64,000 nt of DNA from Syntrophaceae bacterium UBA6078 (GTDB lineage: Bacteria; Desulfobacterota; Syntrophia; Syntrophales; UBA2210): the NCBI GenBank assembly GCA_002428735.1, contig DIXO01000009.1:9322-73321 (forward strand), in the 5' to 3' direction. The notes under the pieces were generated by a model that saw only the letters and a list, made by a program, of their open reading frames with translations, did not search any database and had not been told where the DNA came from. The position numbers were made by a program, and so were the translations under genes. Below are positions 26,114 through 34,922 of this stretch, in pieces (position 1 is the first letter of the stretch; each line of letters begins with the position of its first letter).

Positions 26114-28020
26114 AGCGTTCTCTCTCTCAGCATTCGATGATTTTCCACCCGGATGGTCAGTTTTGTCTTGTCAAAATATTCCATAAGTGGAATTATGAAT
26201 TTGCGCGACAGTCCCGTCAGCTCCTTGAAGGTGGCGGGAGAAGCCTTTCCGTCTTTGATGAGAAGCTTCCGGTAGTCTTCCCGGAGCCGGTCGAGGGCCT
26301 CCCGATAAAAATACATATCCTCATTGACCTTGACAAGCATATCGGTATTCAGCATGACATTCAGGATGTCGGTGACGGTTTTCTTTTTTGCGGGAAATGC
26401 AGCCAGCAACTCTTTCGTGGAAGGAGGCGTCAGTGCCGCCGTGCGATATATGCCGGCGATTTCTTCCCTGAGTTGCACCTCGTCGTCCTTCAGATTAACC
26501 GCGTGGCTCTCAATGCGAACCGTTTCATTCGCAGCGATGATCTTTCCATCATCTGCCAGGTCTTTGATCGCCCTGTTAAAGAGTTTGGGATCGATAAAAC
26601 CTCCGAGGGTGGTCCTCAACTCTTCCCTGGAGAGGCCTTCTTTCAGGGGATATTTGTTGTGGTAAGCGGCGATCCCGGCGAGGACTCGTTTTTGGAAATC
26701 CGTGTAAACGCCGGATGAAACAACCCTGCGCTCATCGCGGTCGATGAGAAGAGCTTTTTTTTCGGAAAACATCTTTTCAAGGATCTTTTCCTGCTCGCCG
26801 GGGTGAAGGCCGGTCCGTATGGAAAGGCTCAGGATCGAGATGCCGCCCAGGCCGGCCCGTTCCAGTATGATGCCGGTTTTTTCCGGCCCCGTTCCCCGAT
26901 GGAGCTTTTCGGTTTCGTCGAGCGCCGAGTGCTTTCGCCTCTTCTGGGCGAGCGGGTCGATGATATCACCCCCTCCGATCGTGGTGACGGGAGAATAACT
27001 TCTGATCACAAACCGGTCCCCCGACATGGCCACCACCGGCGTGGCGGGAAGCACCTGGGCGTAAATCTTTTCTCCCGGTTCCAGTTCTTCTCTGTCCGGG
27101 AGTATGATTCTCGAAATGGTCTCGCTGGTCCCGGTGTGGAACCTGACGAGCGCCCGGTTTTTCAATTTCTTGCCCGCGCTGGAAAGATATCTCAGATAAA
27201 TGTCAAGACGATGTGACGGTTGAAAGGTCGAAGGACGGGTAAGAACGTCCCCTCTCTCTATTGTCGCCCGGTCAATCCCCTGAAGATTGATGGCTGTTCG
27301 CTGTCCCGCCTGGGCTCTTTCCGCTGTTTCGTTGTGGACCTGGATCCCCCGTATCTTCGCCTGTCCCCCGGAAGGCATGATGGCAATGGTATCGCCGACG
27401 CGTATCTTCCCGGAGGCGAGCGTTCCCGTGACCACCGTGCCGAACCCCTTCATGGTGAACACACGGTCCACGGCGAGTCTGAAGAGTCCCGAATCAGCCC
27501 GCTCATCCAAGGTGGCGATAACCGATTGGAGCGCCTGAAGAAATTCCGGAAGACCCGCGCCGGTCAGTGAGGACAGGGGAATAATCGGCGCCCCCTCAAG
27601 AAAGGTTTCCCCGAGGAAGCTCCTGACATCTTCCTGAACGAGGGCCAGCCAGTCCCCGTCCACCATATCCGTCTTTGTGAGGGCGACGAGCCCTTTTTTG
27701 ATGCCGAGAAGTTCGCAGATATCGAGATGTTCCCGCGTCTGCGGCATGACCCCTTCGTCGGCGGCGATTACCAGAACGACCAGGTCGATACCTCCCGCTC
27801 CGGCGACCATGTTCTTCACGAATTTTTCATGGCCGGGAACATCCACAATCCCGATCTTCTGTCCGTCAGGGAGCACTAGAGGGGCGAACCCCAGTTCGAT
27901 CGTAATTCCCCGCTCTTTTTCCTCCTTCAGCCGGTCCGTATCTACGTTGGTGAGAGCCTTTATGAGGGACGTCTTTCCGTGATCGACATGTCCCGCCGTG
28001 CCTACGATGATGTGTTTCAT
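26110..28020 (-). CDS. selB: Selenocysteine-specific translation elongation factor SelB
   Basis: A 636-residue GTPase that delivers selenocysteyl-tRNA to UGA codons by binding the SECIS hairpin. G1 is [18 protein letters not shown]2/G3 include [11 protein letters not shown] and [18 protein letters not shown], and G4 is TKTD. Domains II-IV continue, and the C-terminal winged helices (from about residue 380) end in the mRNA-binding wing ([20 protein letters not shown]). ATG 28020 gives the conserved N-terminus [11 protein letters not shown]. It implies the genome encodes selenoproteins; fdhD next door suggests a formate dehydrogenase. No selA, selD or tRNA-Sec is in the window. Confidence 0.96.
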   Translation of the reverse strand: MKHIIVGTAGHVDHGKTSLIKALTNVDTDRLKEEKERGITIELGFAPLVLPDGQKIGIVDVPGHEKFVKNMVAGAGGIDLVVLVIAADEGVMPQTREHLDICELLGIKKGLVALTKTDMVDGDWLALVQEDVRSFLGETFLEGAPIIPLSSLTGAGLPEFLQALQSVIATLDERADSGLFRLAVDRVFTMKGFGTVVTGTLASGKIRVGDTIAIMPSGGQAKIRGIQVHNETAERAQAGQRTAINLQGIDRATIERGDVLTRPSTFQPSHRLDIYLRYLSSAGKKLKNRALVRFHTGTSETISRIILPDREELEPGEKIYAQVLPATPVVAMSGDRFVIRSYSPVTTIGGGDIIDPLAQKRRKHSALDETEKLHRGTGPEKTGIILERAGLGGISILSLSIRTGLHPGEQEKILEKMFSEKKALLIDRDERRVVSSGVYTDFQKRVLAGIAAYHNKYPLKEGLSREELRTTLGGFIDPKLFNRAIKDLADDGKIIAANETVRIESHAVNLKDDEVQLREEIAGIYRTAALTPPSTKELLAAFPAKKKTVTDILNVMLNTDMLVKVNEDMYFYREALDRLREDYRKLLIKDGKASPATFKELTGLSRKFIIPLMEYFDKTKLTIRVENHRMLRERTL

Positions 28021-28175
28021 GGTTTCAGATGGCCCCTTCATCTTTATGGAAAAATAGCAAAAACGCGCGGGTTGCACAAGGAGATTGTCTGCAAGAAAAC
28101 GCTGATGCCGCCAATCTCCTTTGCCGCCAATCTCCTTTTGTTATCAGGATGGCTATGCTATACAATGAGGCCATT

Positions 28176-28631
28176 ATGAGAATGCTGGGCTTGGACTACG
28201 GCGAAAAAAGGATAGGGGTGGCGGTCTGCGATGAACTGGGTATGTTTGCCAGGGGGATTGCCACCATTGTCAGAAAATACTGGAAACGTGATATCGCGCA
28301 GATTGCCGCTCTGGCGGACGAATATGCCGCCAGGAGAATCGTTGTCGGGTATCCCGTGAGACTGGATGGAACGGAGGGGATTGCCTGTGAGAAGGTCAAC
28401 CGGTTTATCGATGCCCTCGCGGCGGGGGTGGGCGTGCCCGTTGTAAAATGGGATGAAGCCCTTTCCACGAAAGAGGCGGAAGAGCTCCTGAGAGAAAGGG
28501 ATGTGAACAGCAGAAAGGGAAGGACGGTTGTCGACAGGATAGCAGCCGCCGTTATTCTCCAGGACTATCTGAATAATATTGCGGATGTTCCCCCAGCCGA
28601 CCCTGTGAATTCCGGGAAAGAACAGGAATAA
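28176..28631 (+). CDS. ruvX: RuvX/YqgF RNase H-fold protein
   Basis: A 151-residue RNase H-like protein of the putative Holliday-junction resolvase family, also linked to pre-16S rRNA processing. It starts MRMLGLDYGEKRIGVAVCD, with the catalytic Asp in GLDYG, and includes VVGYPVRLDGTEG and VVKWDEALSTKEAEELL. ATG 28176 is chosen by family alignment; a start nine codons upstream has no ribosome-binding site. Its stop overlaps the mltG start (TAATG). Confidence 0.9.
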   Translation: MRMLGLDYGEKRIGVAVCDELGMFARGIATIVRKYWKRDIAQIAALADEYAARRIVVGYPVRLDGTEGIACEKVNRFIDALAAGVGVPVVKWDEALSTKEAEELLRERDVNSRKGRTVVDRIAAAVILQDYLNNIADVPPADPVNSGKEQE

Positions 28632-29644
28632 TGAAACGAAGACTGCTCAAGGCGGGAGTAGCCGCGGGTGTGACATGCGTGGTTGCTGCCGTCATCCTGA
28701 TCCTCGTCTTTGTCAATTACGCGAACAGTCCCTTAGACTTTGAATACCGCGAGGTGACGGTAGAGATACCCCGGGGCAGTTCATTTGCTCAGGCGGCCGA
28801 CCTCCTTGTCGGAGCGGGATTGCTGAAGCATACGAAAAGATTCTGCTTTCTGGCTTTTATAACGGGTGTGTCGAAACGGATTCAGGCGGGCGAGTATGAT
28901 TTGCGAAGTTCCATGACCCCTGTAAATGTGCTTGACCAACTGATCAGAGGGAAGGTTAAAGAATACCAGGTTTTCATTCCTGAAGGATTCACGTTGCGAC
29001 GGATAGCCGACCGCCTCGAAGATGCGGGACTCGCCCGTCAGGACACCTTTATCGGCCTCGCGTCGAACCGTTTGCTCCTGGCTTCCCTCGGCATAGAGGG
29101 CACAAGTGCCGAAGGGTACCTTTTCCCCGATACCCATACCCTCAACAAATCAATGGGCGAAGAGGGGATTATACGGTTTATGGTTCGACAGTTCAGGAAG
29201 GCGGTGACGCCAGACATGCTGAAGAAGGCGAAGGAACTGAACCTGACAGAGCACGAGATGGTAACCCTTGCCTCCATTATCGAAAAGGAGGGAGGGCCAC
29301 AGGAGGAACGCCCTCTCGTATCCGCCGTCTTTCACAACAGGCTGAGGAAGGGGATGAGACTGCAAAGCGATCCCACGGTCATCTATGATATTGAGGACTT
29401 CGACGGAAATCTCAGACGGGAGGATCTCGAGAGAAAAACCCCGTATAATACCTACCAGATAAAAGGCCTGCCTCCGGGCCCCATCTGCAGTCCGGGGCTG
29501 GAGGCGATCAAGGCCGCTCTCCACCCGGCCCCGGTGGATTACCTCTATTTCGTGTCAAAAAACGACGGTTCCCATCATTTTTCGTCCAATCTGGAAGACC
29601 ACAACAGAGCAGTCCAAAAATATCAAATTAAAAGAAGAAAATAG
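28631..29644 (+). CDS. mltG: Endolytic peptidoglycan transglycosylase MltG
   Basis: A 337-residue inner-membrane protein with one N-terminal membrane segment (about residues 9-28) and a periplasmic YceG domain. The LysM-like subdomain includes YQVFIPEGFTLRRIADRLED; the catalytic Glu lies in LASIIEKEGG, and LQSDPTVIYDI and NTYQIKGLPPGPICSPG complete the family signature. MltG cuts nascent glycan strands and sets their length. It is placed just ahead of the division and cell-wall cluster. Confidence 0.94.
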   Translation: MKRRLLKAGVAAGVTCVVAAVILILVFVNYANSPLDFEYREVTVEIPRGSSFAQAADLLVGAGLLKHTKRFCFLAFITGVSKRIQAGEYDLRSSMTPVNVLDQLIRGKVKEYQVFIPEGFTLRRIADRLEDAGLARQDTFIGLASNRLLLASLGIEGTSAEGYLFPDTHTLNKSMGEEGIIRFMVRQFRKAVTPDMLKKAKELNLTEHEMVTLASIIEKEGGPQEERPLVSAVFHNRLRKGMRLQSDPTVIYDIEDFDGNLRREDLERKTPYNTYQIKGLPPGPICSPGLEAIKAALHPAPVDYLYFVSKNDGSHHFSSNLEDHNRAVQKYQIKRRK

Positions 29645-29655
29645 CGTTTTTTTTC

Positions 29656-29684
29656 TTGACAAAGCCGCCACGCGCTCTTATAGT
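29656..29684 (+). promoter_or_regulatory. Sigma-70-type promoter of the dcw cluster
   Basis: TTGACA (29656-29661), 17-nt spacer, TATAGT (29679-29684): a near-consensus promoter 45 bases upstream of the mraZ start. Confidence 0.78.
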
Positions 29685-29690
29685 TCGACC

Positions 29691-29720
29691 AAGTGGAGCA
29701 AAGTGGATGATTGTGGAGGT
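29691..29720 (+). promoter_or_regulatory. Triple 10-bp direct repeat, probable MraZ operator
   Basis: Three direct repeats with exact 10-bp period: AAGTGGAGCA (29691-29700), AAGTGGATGA (29701-29710), TTGTGGAGGT (29711-29720), sharing GTGGA. MraZ proteins of other bacteria bind arrays of three short G-rich repeats, with about one helical turn between them, just downstream of their own promoter. The array follows the -10 box by six bases and its last copy contains the mraZ ribosome-binding site, so binding would block transcription and initiation. Confidence 0.65.
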
Positions 29721-29728
29721 CTCAGTCA

Positions 29729-30175
29729 TTGTCAGTATTTAGGGGAAGATACTACCACACCATTGATGAAAAGGGGAGAATAATCTTCCCGGCCAGGCTG
29801 TGCCAGGTCTTCACGGAAAAGTATGACGAGCGGATGGTGATCACGAACTGGGACGGGTGTCTCCTGGTTTTTCCCTACAACGAATGGGTTGCCATCGAAG
29901 AGAAGGTCTTCGCCCAGTCGATCATCAGAAAAGAGGTGCGGGCGTTTCAACGGCTCTTCATGTCGGGTGCCGTTGACTGTTCTTTCAATGAGCAGAGAAG
30001 GGTGCTGATTCCACCCGCTCTCAGGGAATACGCGAAACTTGAGAAAGAGATCGTTCTCGCCGGGATGGGGCGGAGCATAGAGATCTGGAACAGGGAACGG
30101 TTTGAAAAGGAGATCGAAAACTCGAACCAGAACGTAGAGGCCTTCAGCGATTACATGGCTGATCTGGGGATATGA
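29729..30175 (+). CDS. mraZ: Transcriptional regulator MraZ
   Basis: A 148-residue protein of two AbrB-like halves, beginning SVFRGRYYHTIDEKGRIIFPARL and carrying the matching second copy SGAVDCSFNEQRRVLIPPAL (DxKGR/RxxIP motifs). It forms ring oligomers and autoregulates the dcw operon. The start is TTG 29729, nine bases after GGAGG; an upstream in-frame TTG lies inside the operator. The stop overlaps the rsmH start (ATGA). Confidence 0.93.
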   Translation: MSVFRGRYYHTIDEKGRIIFPARLCQVFTEKYDERMVITNWDGCLLVFPYNEWVAIEEKVFAQSIIRKEVRAFQRLFMSGAVDCSFNEQRRVLIPPALREYAKLEKEIVLAGMGRSIEIWNRERFEKEIENSNQNVEAFSDYMADLGI

Positions 30176-31113
30176 GACAGTCAGCCTACCACGAACCGGT
30201 GATGCTGAGAGAGGCGGTTGATTCTCTGGGTTGCAGACCGGGGGGCGTGTATTTCGATGGCACGGTAGGGGGCGGGGGGCACGCATATGAGATCCTGGCG
30301 AGTACTGCCCCGGATGGAATCCTGATCGGGGTTGACCGCGACGATGATGCCCTCGCCGAGTGCGCCCGAAGGCTGGAGGTCTTCGGGAGTCGAGCGATTC
30401 TGGTGAAAGGAAATTTCGCACGGATCGACGCCATACTGTCGGGGTTGGGTTTTGAAAAAGTGAGCGGGATACTGCTGGATCTGGGCGTTTCGTCCCACCA
30501 GTTCGATGCCCCCGAGAGGGGATTCGGGTTTTCCCGGGACGCGCCGCTCGATATGCGGATGGACCGGGACGATACCGTGACGGCATTTGATATCGTGAAC
30601 GGGTTTCCGGAAGAGAAGCTGAGGAAGATCATCAGAGATTATGGTGAAGAGATGATGCCCGGAAGGATTGTGCGCGCAATTTCGGAAAGGCGCAAGCTGT
30701 CTCCCATACGAACAACGGGTGAACTGGCTGCGATCATCGCCGGCGCGCTGCCGAATCACCTCAAAAAGAAGAAGATACATCCCGCCACAAAGACCTTTCA
30801 GGCCCTCCGCATAGTCGTCAATAATGAGCTTGAAAATCTTCATGCCGCAATAGAACGGGGCATTGAAATGCTGGAAGAGGGGGGGAGATTCTCCGTGATC
30901 GCCTTCCACTCGCTTGAAGACCGAATGGTAAAGGAACTGTTCCGCTCCTGGGAGAAGGGGTGTGTGTGTCCCCCCGATTTTCCCGTTTGCCGCTGCGGCA
31001 GAACGGGCAAGCTGAAAGTGTTGACCAAGAGACCTTGGATGCCCGGCGAGGCAGAGATCATCTCCAATCCAAGAGCGCGAAGCGCCCGCTTGAGAACGGC
31101 GGTGAGGGTCTGA
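30172..31113 (+). CDS. rsmH: 16S rRNA (cytosine1402-N4)-methyltransferase
   Basis: A 313-residue SAM enzyme starting RQSAYHEPVMLREAVDSL, with DGTVGGGGHAYEIL (SAM loop), ILLDLGVSSHQFDAPERGFGF and KTFQALRIVVNNELENL. It methylates the same nucleotide as RsmI, whose gene is at 5173-6033, so both C1402 modifications are encoded here. Second gene of the dcw operon. Confidence 0.96.
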   Translation: MRQSAYHEPVMLREAVDSLGCRPGGVYFDGTVGGGGHAYEILASTAPDGILIGVDRDDDALAECARRLEVFGSRAILVKGNFARIDAILSGLGFEKVSGILLDLGVSSHQFDAPERGFGFSRDAPLDMRMDRDDTVTAFDIVNGFPEEKLRKIIRDYGEEMMPGRIVRAISERRKLSPIRTTGELAAIIAGALPNHLKKKKIHPATKTFQALRIVVNNELENLHAAIERGIEMLEEGGRFSVIAFHSLEDRMVKELFRSWEKGCVCPPDFPVCRCGRTGKLKVLTKRPWMPGEAEIISNPRARSARLRTAVRV

Positions 31114-31115
31114 AA

Positions 31116-31406
31116 ATGCCGGTAGCCAGAAAAAAAAGGGAGGGATGGAAGATTGTCCGTCTTATTGTTGTTGCGCTTCTCTTCATGGCCACCGCCCTCA
31201 CCTACGTCTGGTTCCGGATCAGTATTACGAGCATTGATTATCGGATAGCTGGGGAGATGCATCGAAGGGATGCCCTGCTGGAGGAAAACAGAAAATTGAA
31301 GGTGGAGATAGCGACACTCAAATCCCCGGGCAGGATAGAATCCATTGCGCGGGCTAAGCTGGGTATGCGCTATCCGGAAAGGGATCAGGTGATTTTCCTG
31401 CGATGA
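31116..31406 (+). CDS. ftsL: Cell division protein FtsL
   Basis: A 96-residue bitopic membrane protein: basic cytoplasmic tail, membrane helix (about 14-33, VRLIVVALLFMATALTYVWF), then a periplasmic leucine-zipper-like helix (HRRDALLEENRKLKVEIATL). It bridges FtsB, FtsQ and the FtsWI synthase. Identified by size, topology and position between rsmH and ftsI. Its stop overlaps the ftsI start. Confidence 0.88.
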   Translation: MPVARKKREGWKIVRLIVVALLFMATALTYVWFRISITSIDYRIAGEMHRRDALLEENRKLKVEIATLKSPGRIESIARAKLGMRYPERDQVIFLR

Positions 31407-33385
31407 GCGCGAAATCGAGAAAATGGCTTCGATTCAGGGTAGCGTCGATCCTGGTTTTTTCCCTTGTTCTCTACGTGGCGCTGGTGTCGAGGGCCTTTCA
31501 ACTGCAGATTGTCTCAGGCGAGACCCTGGGGAAACTTGCAGACAGACAGCATAGAAAAAGCCTGACCCTCTACCCGGAGAGAAGACTTATATTCGACCGA
31601 AATGGTCAACAGCTCGCGGCCACCGTTATGACAGATTCCGTCTACGTTGACCCCTCGACTGCTGAGGATCGACGGAGGGTTGCGTCAAAGCTTTCGTCCA
31701 TACTGGGAGTGAAGAAAGAGAAAATTGTCAAGGCGCTTGCAAATGAGGGAAGTTTCCGCTGGGTTGCCCGCCAGATTTCTCCCGCGAGGGCTGAGGGTAT
31801 TCGCGCCCTGAATCTGGAAGGAGTGCACTTGGTGCGGGAGCCAAAGCGATTTTATCCTCATCGGGAGCTGGCGTGCCACCTGCTTGGATTCGCCGGTCTG
31901 GATTCCATCGGCCTCGAGGGGCTGGAACTCAAGTATGACGAGTGCCTGAAAGGCATACCAAAGAAAGTGGTATGGGGCAGGGACGCGCGAGGGCACAATA
32001 TCTATCTTGACGAAGGCCCGGGTGGCGCGGTGGATGACAGGAGTTGCAGCATCTTCCTGACGATCGACAGCAAGATTCAGTATATCGTTGAATCTCAGCT
32101 GAGGCGCGCCGTTGAAGGACTTGGCGCGAAGGGGGGGAGCGTTATCGTGATGGATCCGCGGACCGGCGGGGTCCTGGCGATGGCTAATGAACCCCGGTTC
32201 AACCCCAATGATTTTTCCTCGTACCCGGCTGATGCTAGGCGAAACAGAGCCGTTACCGATTGCTTTGACCCGGGATCGGTGTTCAAACCCTTTATCGTGG
32301 CGGCTGCGCTTGAGGAAGGGCTCGTCAGCGAGACGGATGTGTTCGATTGTGAAAATGGATCCTATGTGGTCGGAGACCGGGTGATTCATGAAGCCCAGAG
32401 TGAAAAATTCAAAGAGTTGACCATTCCGGAAATCCTCAAATATTCAAGCAATATAGGAACAGTCAAAATTGCCGAACGGCTCGGGAAGAATCTGGCCCAT
32501 CGGTACATGACGAAGTTCGGTTTCGGTTCAAAGACGGGAGTCGATCTTCCCGGAGAATCTACAGGGATCCTGAGGAACCCTCGTGACTGGCGCGAAGTCG
32601 ATTTCGCGACCATGGCCTTCGGCCAGGGCATTTCGGTAACGGCGATGCAACTGGCCAGTGGAATGTGCGCTATAGCAAACGGCGGTGTTCTGATGAAACC
32701 GCATGTCGTTCGGCGCCTGGTCAATAAAGAAGGCGCAACAGTCAAGGAGTTCGAACCTGTTCCGCTCGGAACGGTGATATCACCGGAGACTTCCCGAAAG
32801 ATCACGTCCATTCTTACCGGGGTGGTTGAGGGAGAGGGGGGAACGGGGAAAAATGCCCATATAGTCAATCTTTCCATAGCGGGGAAAACAGGAACGTCTC
32901 AGAAGTTCGATTTCACTTCGGGAAAATACTCTGCCAAAAAGGTGGCGGCATCATTCATGGGATTTTTCCCCGCCCAAGATCCCCAGATGGTAATCCTCGT
33001 TGTGCTTGATGAGCCGGAGACGAGCCGGTGGGGGGGGGCTGCCGCCGCGCCGGTCTTTAAAAGGGTCACAGAGCAGATATTGAGATGTTCAAATAGCGGC
33101 ATGGATGTACAGGATTTCGCTGCCGTTGAAACGGTTGGCGAGGCACGGATAATTCCGGCGTCAACTTCCATAACGGATATGGTCTATCCTGATCCAGAAG
33201 AAGATGAGACGGTGATCCCCGATTTTCAGGGTATGTCTCTCCGGGAAGTTCTGAGGATGGCTCAAAGCAGGAGAATCGAGATAAAAACCGCTGGCACTGG
33301 CTGGGCCGTCCATCAGAATCCGGCTCCGGGTGTTCCGATAGAGGGAAATCAACCCTGCTATGTGCTCTTCGACAGGGAGGGGTGA
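31403..33385 (+). CDS. ftsI: Division-specific penicillin-binding protein (FtsI/PBP3) with PASTA domain
   Basis: A 660-residue septal transpeptidase. One N-terminal membrane helix (about 12-30) is followed by the pedestal domain and the transpeptidase: Ser292 in GSVFKPF (SxxK), S348-S349-N350 (SxN) and K495-T496-G497 (KTG). The C-terminal 65 residues (VIPDFQGMSLREVLRMAQ, then GTGWAVHQNPAPG) form a PASTA domain, more typical of Gram-positive PBPs and of Desulfobacterota than of enterobacteria. It works with FtsW. Confidence 0.95.
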   Translation: MSAKSRKWLRFRVASILVFSLVLYVALVSRAFQLQIVSGETLGKLADRQHRKSLTLYPERRLIFDRNGQQLAATVMTDSVYVDPSTAEDRRRVASKLSSILGVKKEKIVKALANEGSFRWVARQISPARAEGIRALNLEGVHLVREPKRFYPHRELACHLLGFAGLDSIGLEGLELKYDECLKGIPKKVVWGRDARGHNIYLDEGPGGAVDDRSCSIFLTIDSKIQYIVESQLRRAVEGLGAKGGSVIVMDPRTGGVLAMANEPRFNPNDFSSYPADARRNRAVTDCFDPGSVFKPFIVAAALEEGLVSETDVFDCENGSYVVGDRVIHEAQSEKFKELTIPEILKYSSNIGTVKIAERLGKNLAHRYMTKFGFGSKTGVDLPGESTGILRNPRDWREVDFATMAFGQGISVTAMQLASGMCAIANGGVLMKPHVVRRLVNKEGATVKEFEPVPLGTVISPETSRKITSILTGVVEGEGGTGKNAHIVNLSIAGKTGTSQKFDFTSGKYSAKKVAASFMGFFPAQDPQMVILVVLDEPETSRWGGAAAAPVFKRVTEQILRCSNSGMDVQDFAAVETVGEARIIPASTSITDMVYPDPEEDETVIPDFQGMSLREVLRMAQSRRIEIKTAGTGWAVHQNPAPGVPIEGNQPCYVLFDREG

Positions 33386-33401
33386 AGAGGGGGGATCCGC
33401 C

Positions 33402-34922
33402 ATGGCTCAGATTTCGGACCTGCTTGAAGGAGTGGATACCCTGGAGATACGGGGCGATGTTTCCGGGGAAGCCTCCGGCCTGTTCTATGACTCGCGGAAA
33501 TGCGAGGAAGGATCTCTCTTTGTCGCCGTTTCGGGCGCCCGGTTCGACGGTCATGATTTTATCCCTGAAGCGGTCAAACGGGGGGCTCGGTATGTGGTGT
33601 GCGATCGAGAAGCGGTTCCCCGTTCGCTGCCGGCGACGTGCATACGGGTGAGAGACAGCCGCCTGGCGTTGGCCATCCTCGCAAGGAATTTCTACGGGGA
33701 TCCTTCCCGTGATATCTGTCTCATCGGAGTCACCGGAACGAACGGCAAGACGACGATAACGTTTCTTCTCGAGTCGATTCTCACGGCTGCCGGATGTTCC
33801 GTGGGAGTTCTGGGAACGGTAAATTACCGGTACGCGGGCAGGATTTTCCCGGCTTTGCATACGACTCCGGAATCGCTCGACCTGCAGAAGATGCTCAGAG
33901 AAATGGTCGATGCGGGGGTGACGCATGTCGTCATGGAGGTTTCGTCTCACGCGATTGACTTGAAACGGGTCTATGGATGCTCATACGACGTGGGGGTATT
34001 TACAAACCTTTCCAGCGAGCATCTGGATTACCATCGAACCATGGAGGACTACTTCCGTGTCAAGAAGCGGTTTTTTGATGACGTGATCCGTGAACACCCG
34101 GCTGTTGTGAACGGAGATAATCCCTGGGGTTTGAGACTGTTCAGTGAGATACGGAGCCCGGTGGTTACTTTCGGATTCGATGGATCATGGGATGTTTCGC
34201 CTGCGGATGCTTCCCTTTCTCCGGACGGCATTGATGCGAAGATCCGACATAGCGGCGGAGAGTTCGCCATATCCTCCCCTTTAACCGGAAGATTTAATCT
34301 CTCCAACATCCTCGCCTCTTCAGCGACAGCCATGTCGATCGGGATAGGGACGGAAGATATCCGCGCGGGTATCAAAGCCCTTGCGGTGGTTCCCGGGCGT
34401 CTGGAGCGGGTGAGCGGGCGCGATGAACCCGCGGTTTTTGTTGATTATGCCCACACGGAGGACGCCCTGGAAAATGTGCTGGCCACGCTTCTGGAGTTCA
34501 AAAAAGGGAGGATCATAACGGTATTCGGATGCGGGGGAGACCGGGATTGCACGAAGCGGCCCGGCATGGGGAAGGTGGCGGCGGCATTGAGCGATCTGGC
34601 AATAATTACCTCCGACAACCCGAGGACCGAAGATCCTCTTGCAATTATCGGTGACATAGAGGGAGGCGTGGGGATCGGTTCAACCCGGTATACGCCTGAA
34701 GAGATCACGAACGGGCTTACGGGAAAAGGATACACGGTGATCGCTGACCGGAAAGCCGCCATACACTTGGCAGTGTCCGTGGCGGATGGGGCGGACATCG
34801 TTCTGATCGCGGGGAAGGGGCATGAGGACTACCAGATCGTAGGGACCACAAAATTCCCCTTCGATGACAGGATGATTGCCAGAGAGGCCCTCTATAACCG
34901 CAGGACGGGAGGCGTCCATTGA
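33402..34922 (+). CDS. murE: UDP-MurNAc-L-Ala-D-Glu:meso-diaminopimelate ligase
   Basis: A 506-residue Mur ligase, third amino-acid-adding step. The ATP loop is VTGTNGKTTITFLLE; HTTPESLDLQ and MEVSSHAIDLKR are MurE motifs; DNPRTEDP matches the DNPR motif that selects meso-diaminopimelate, pointing to a Gram-negative-type peptide stem. ATG 33402 has a G-rich GAGGGGGG site; a longer in-frame start would overlap ftsI. Confidence 0.96.
   Translation: MAQISDLLEGVDTLEIRGDVSGEASGLFYDSRKCEEGSLFVAVSGARFDGHDFIPEAVKRGARYVVCDREAVPRSLPATCIRVRDSRLALAILARNFYGDPSRDICLIGVTGTNGKTTITFLLESILTAAGCSVGVLGTVNYRYAGRIFPALHTTPESLDLQKMLREMVDAGVTHVVMEVSSHAIDLKRVYGCSYDVGVFTNLSSEHLDYHRTMEDYFRVKKRFFDDVIREHPAVVNGDNPWGLRLFSEIRSPVVTFGFDGSWDVSPADASLSPDGIDAKIRHSGGEFAISSPLTGRFNLSNILASSATAMSIGIGTEDIRAGIKALAVVPGRLERVSGRDEPAVFVDYAHTEDALENVLATLLEFKKGRIITVFGCGGDRDCTKRPGMGKVAAALSDLAIITSDNPRTEDPLAIIGDIEGGVGIGSTRYTPEEITNGLTGKGYTVIADRKAAIHLAVSVADGADIVLIAGKGHEDYQIVGTTKFPFDDRMIAREALYNRRTGGVH

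Noticed and set aside
29641..29655. T-run after mltG as an intrinsic terminator
   Set aside because: There is no stem upstream of the T-run.
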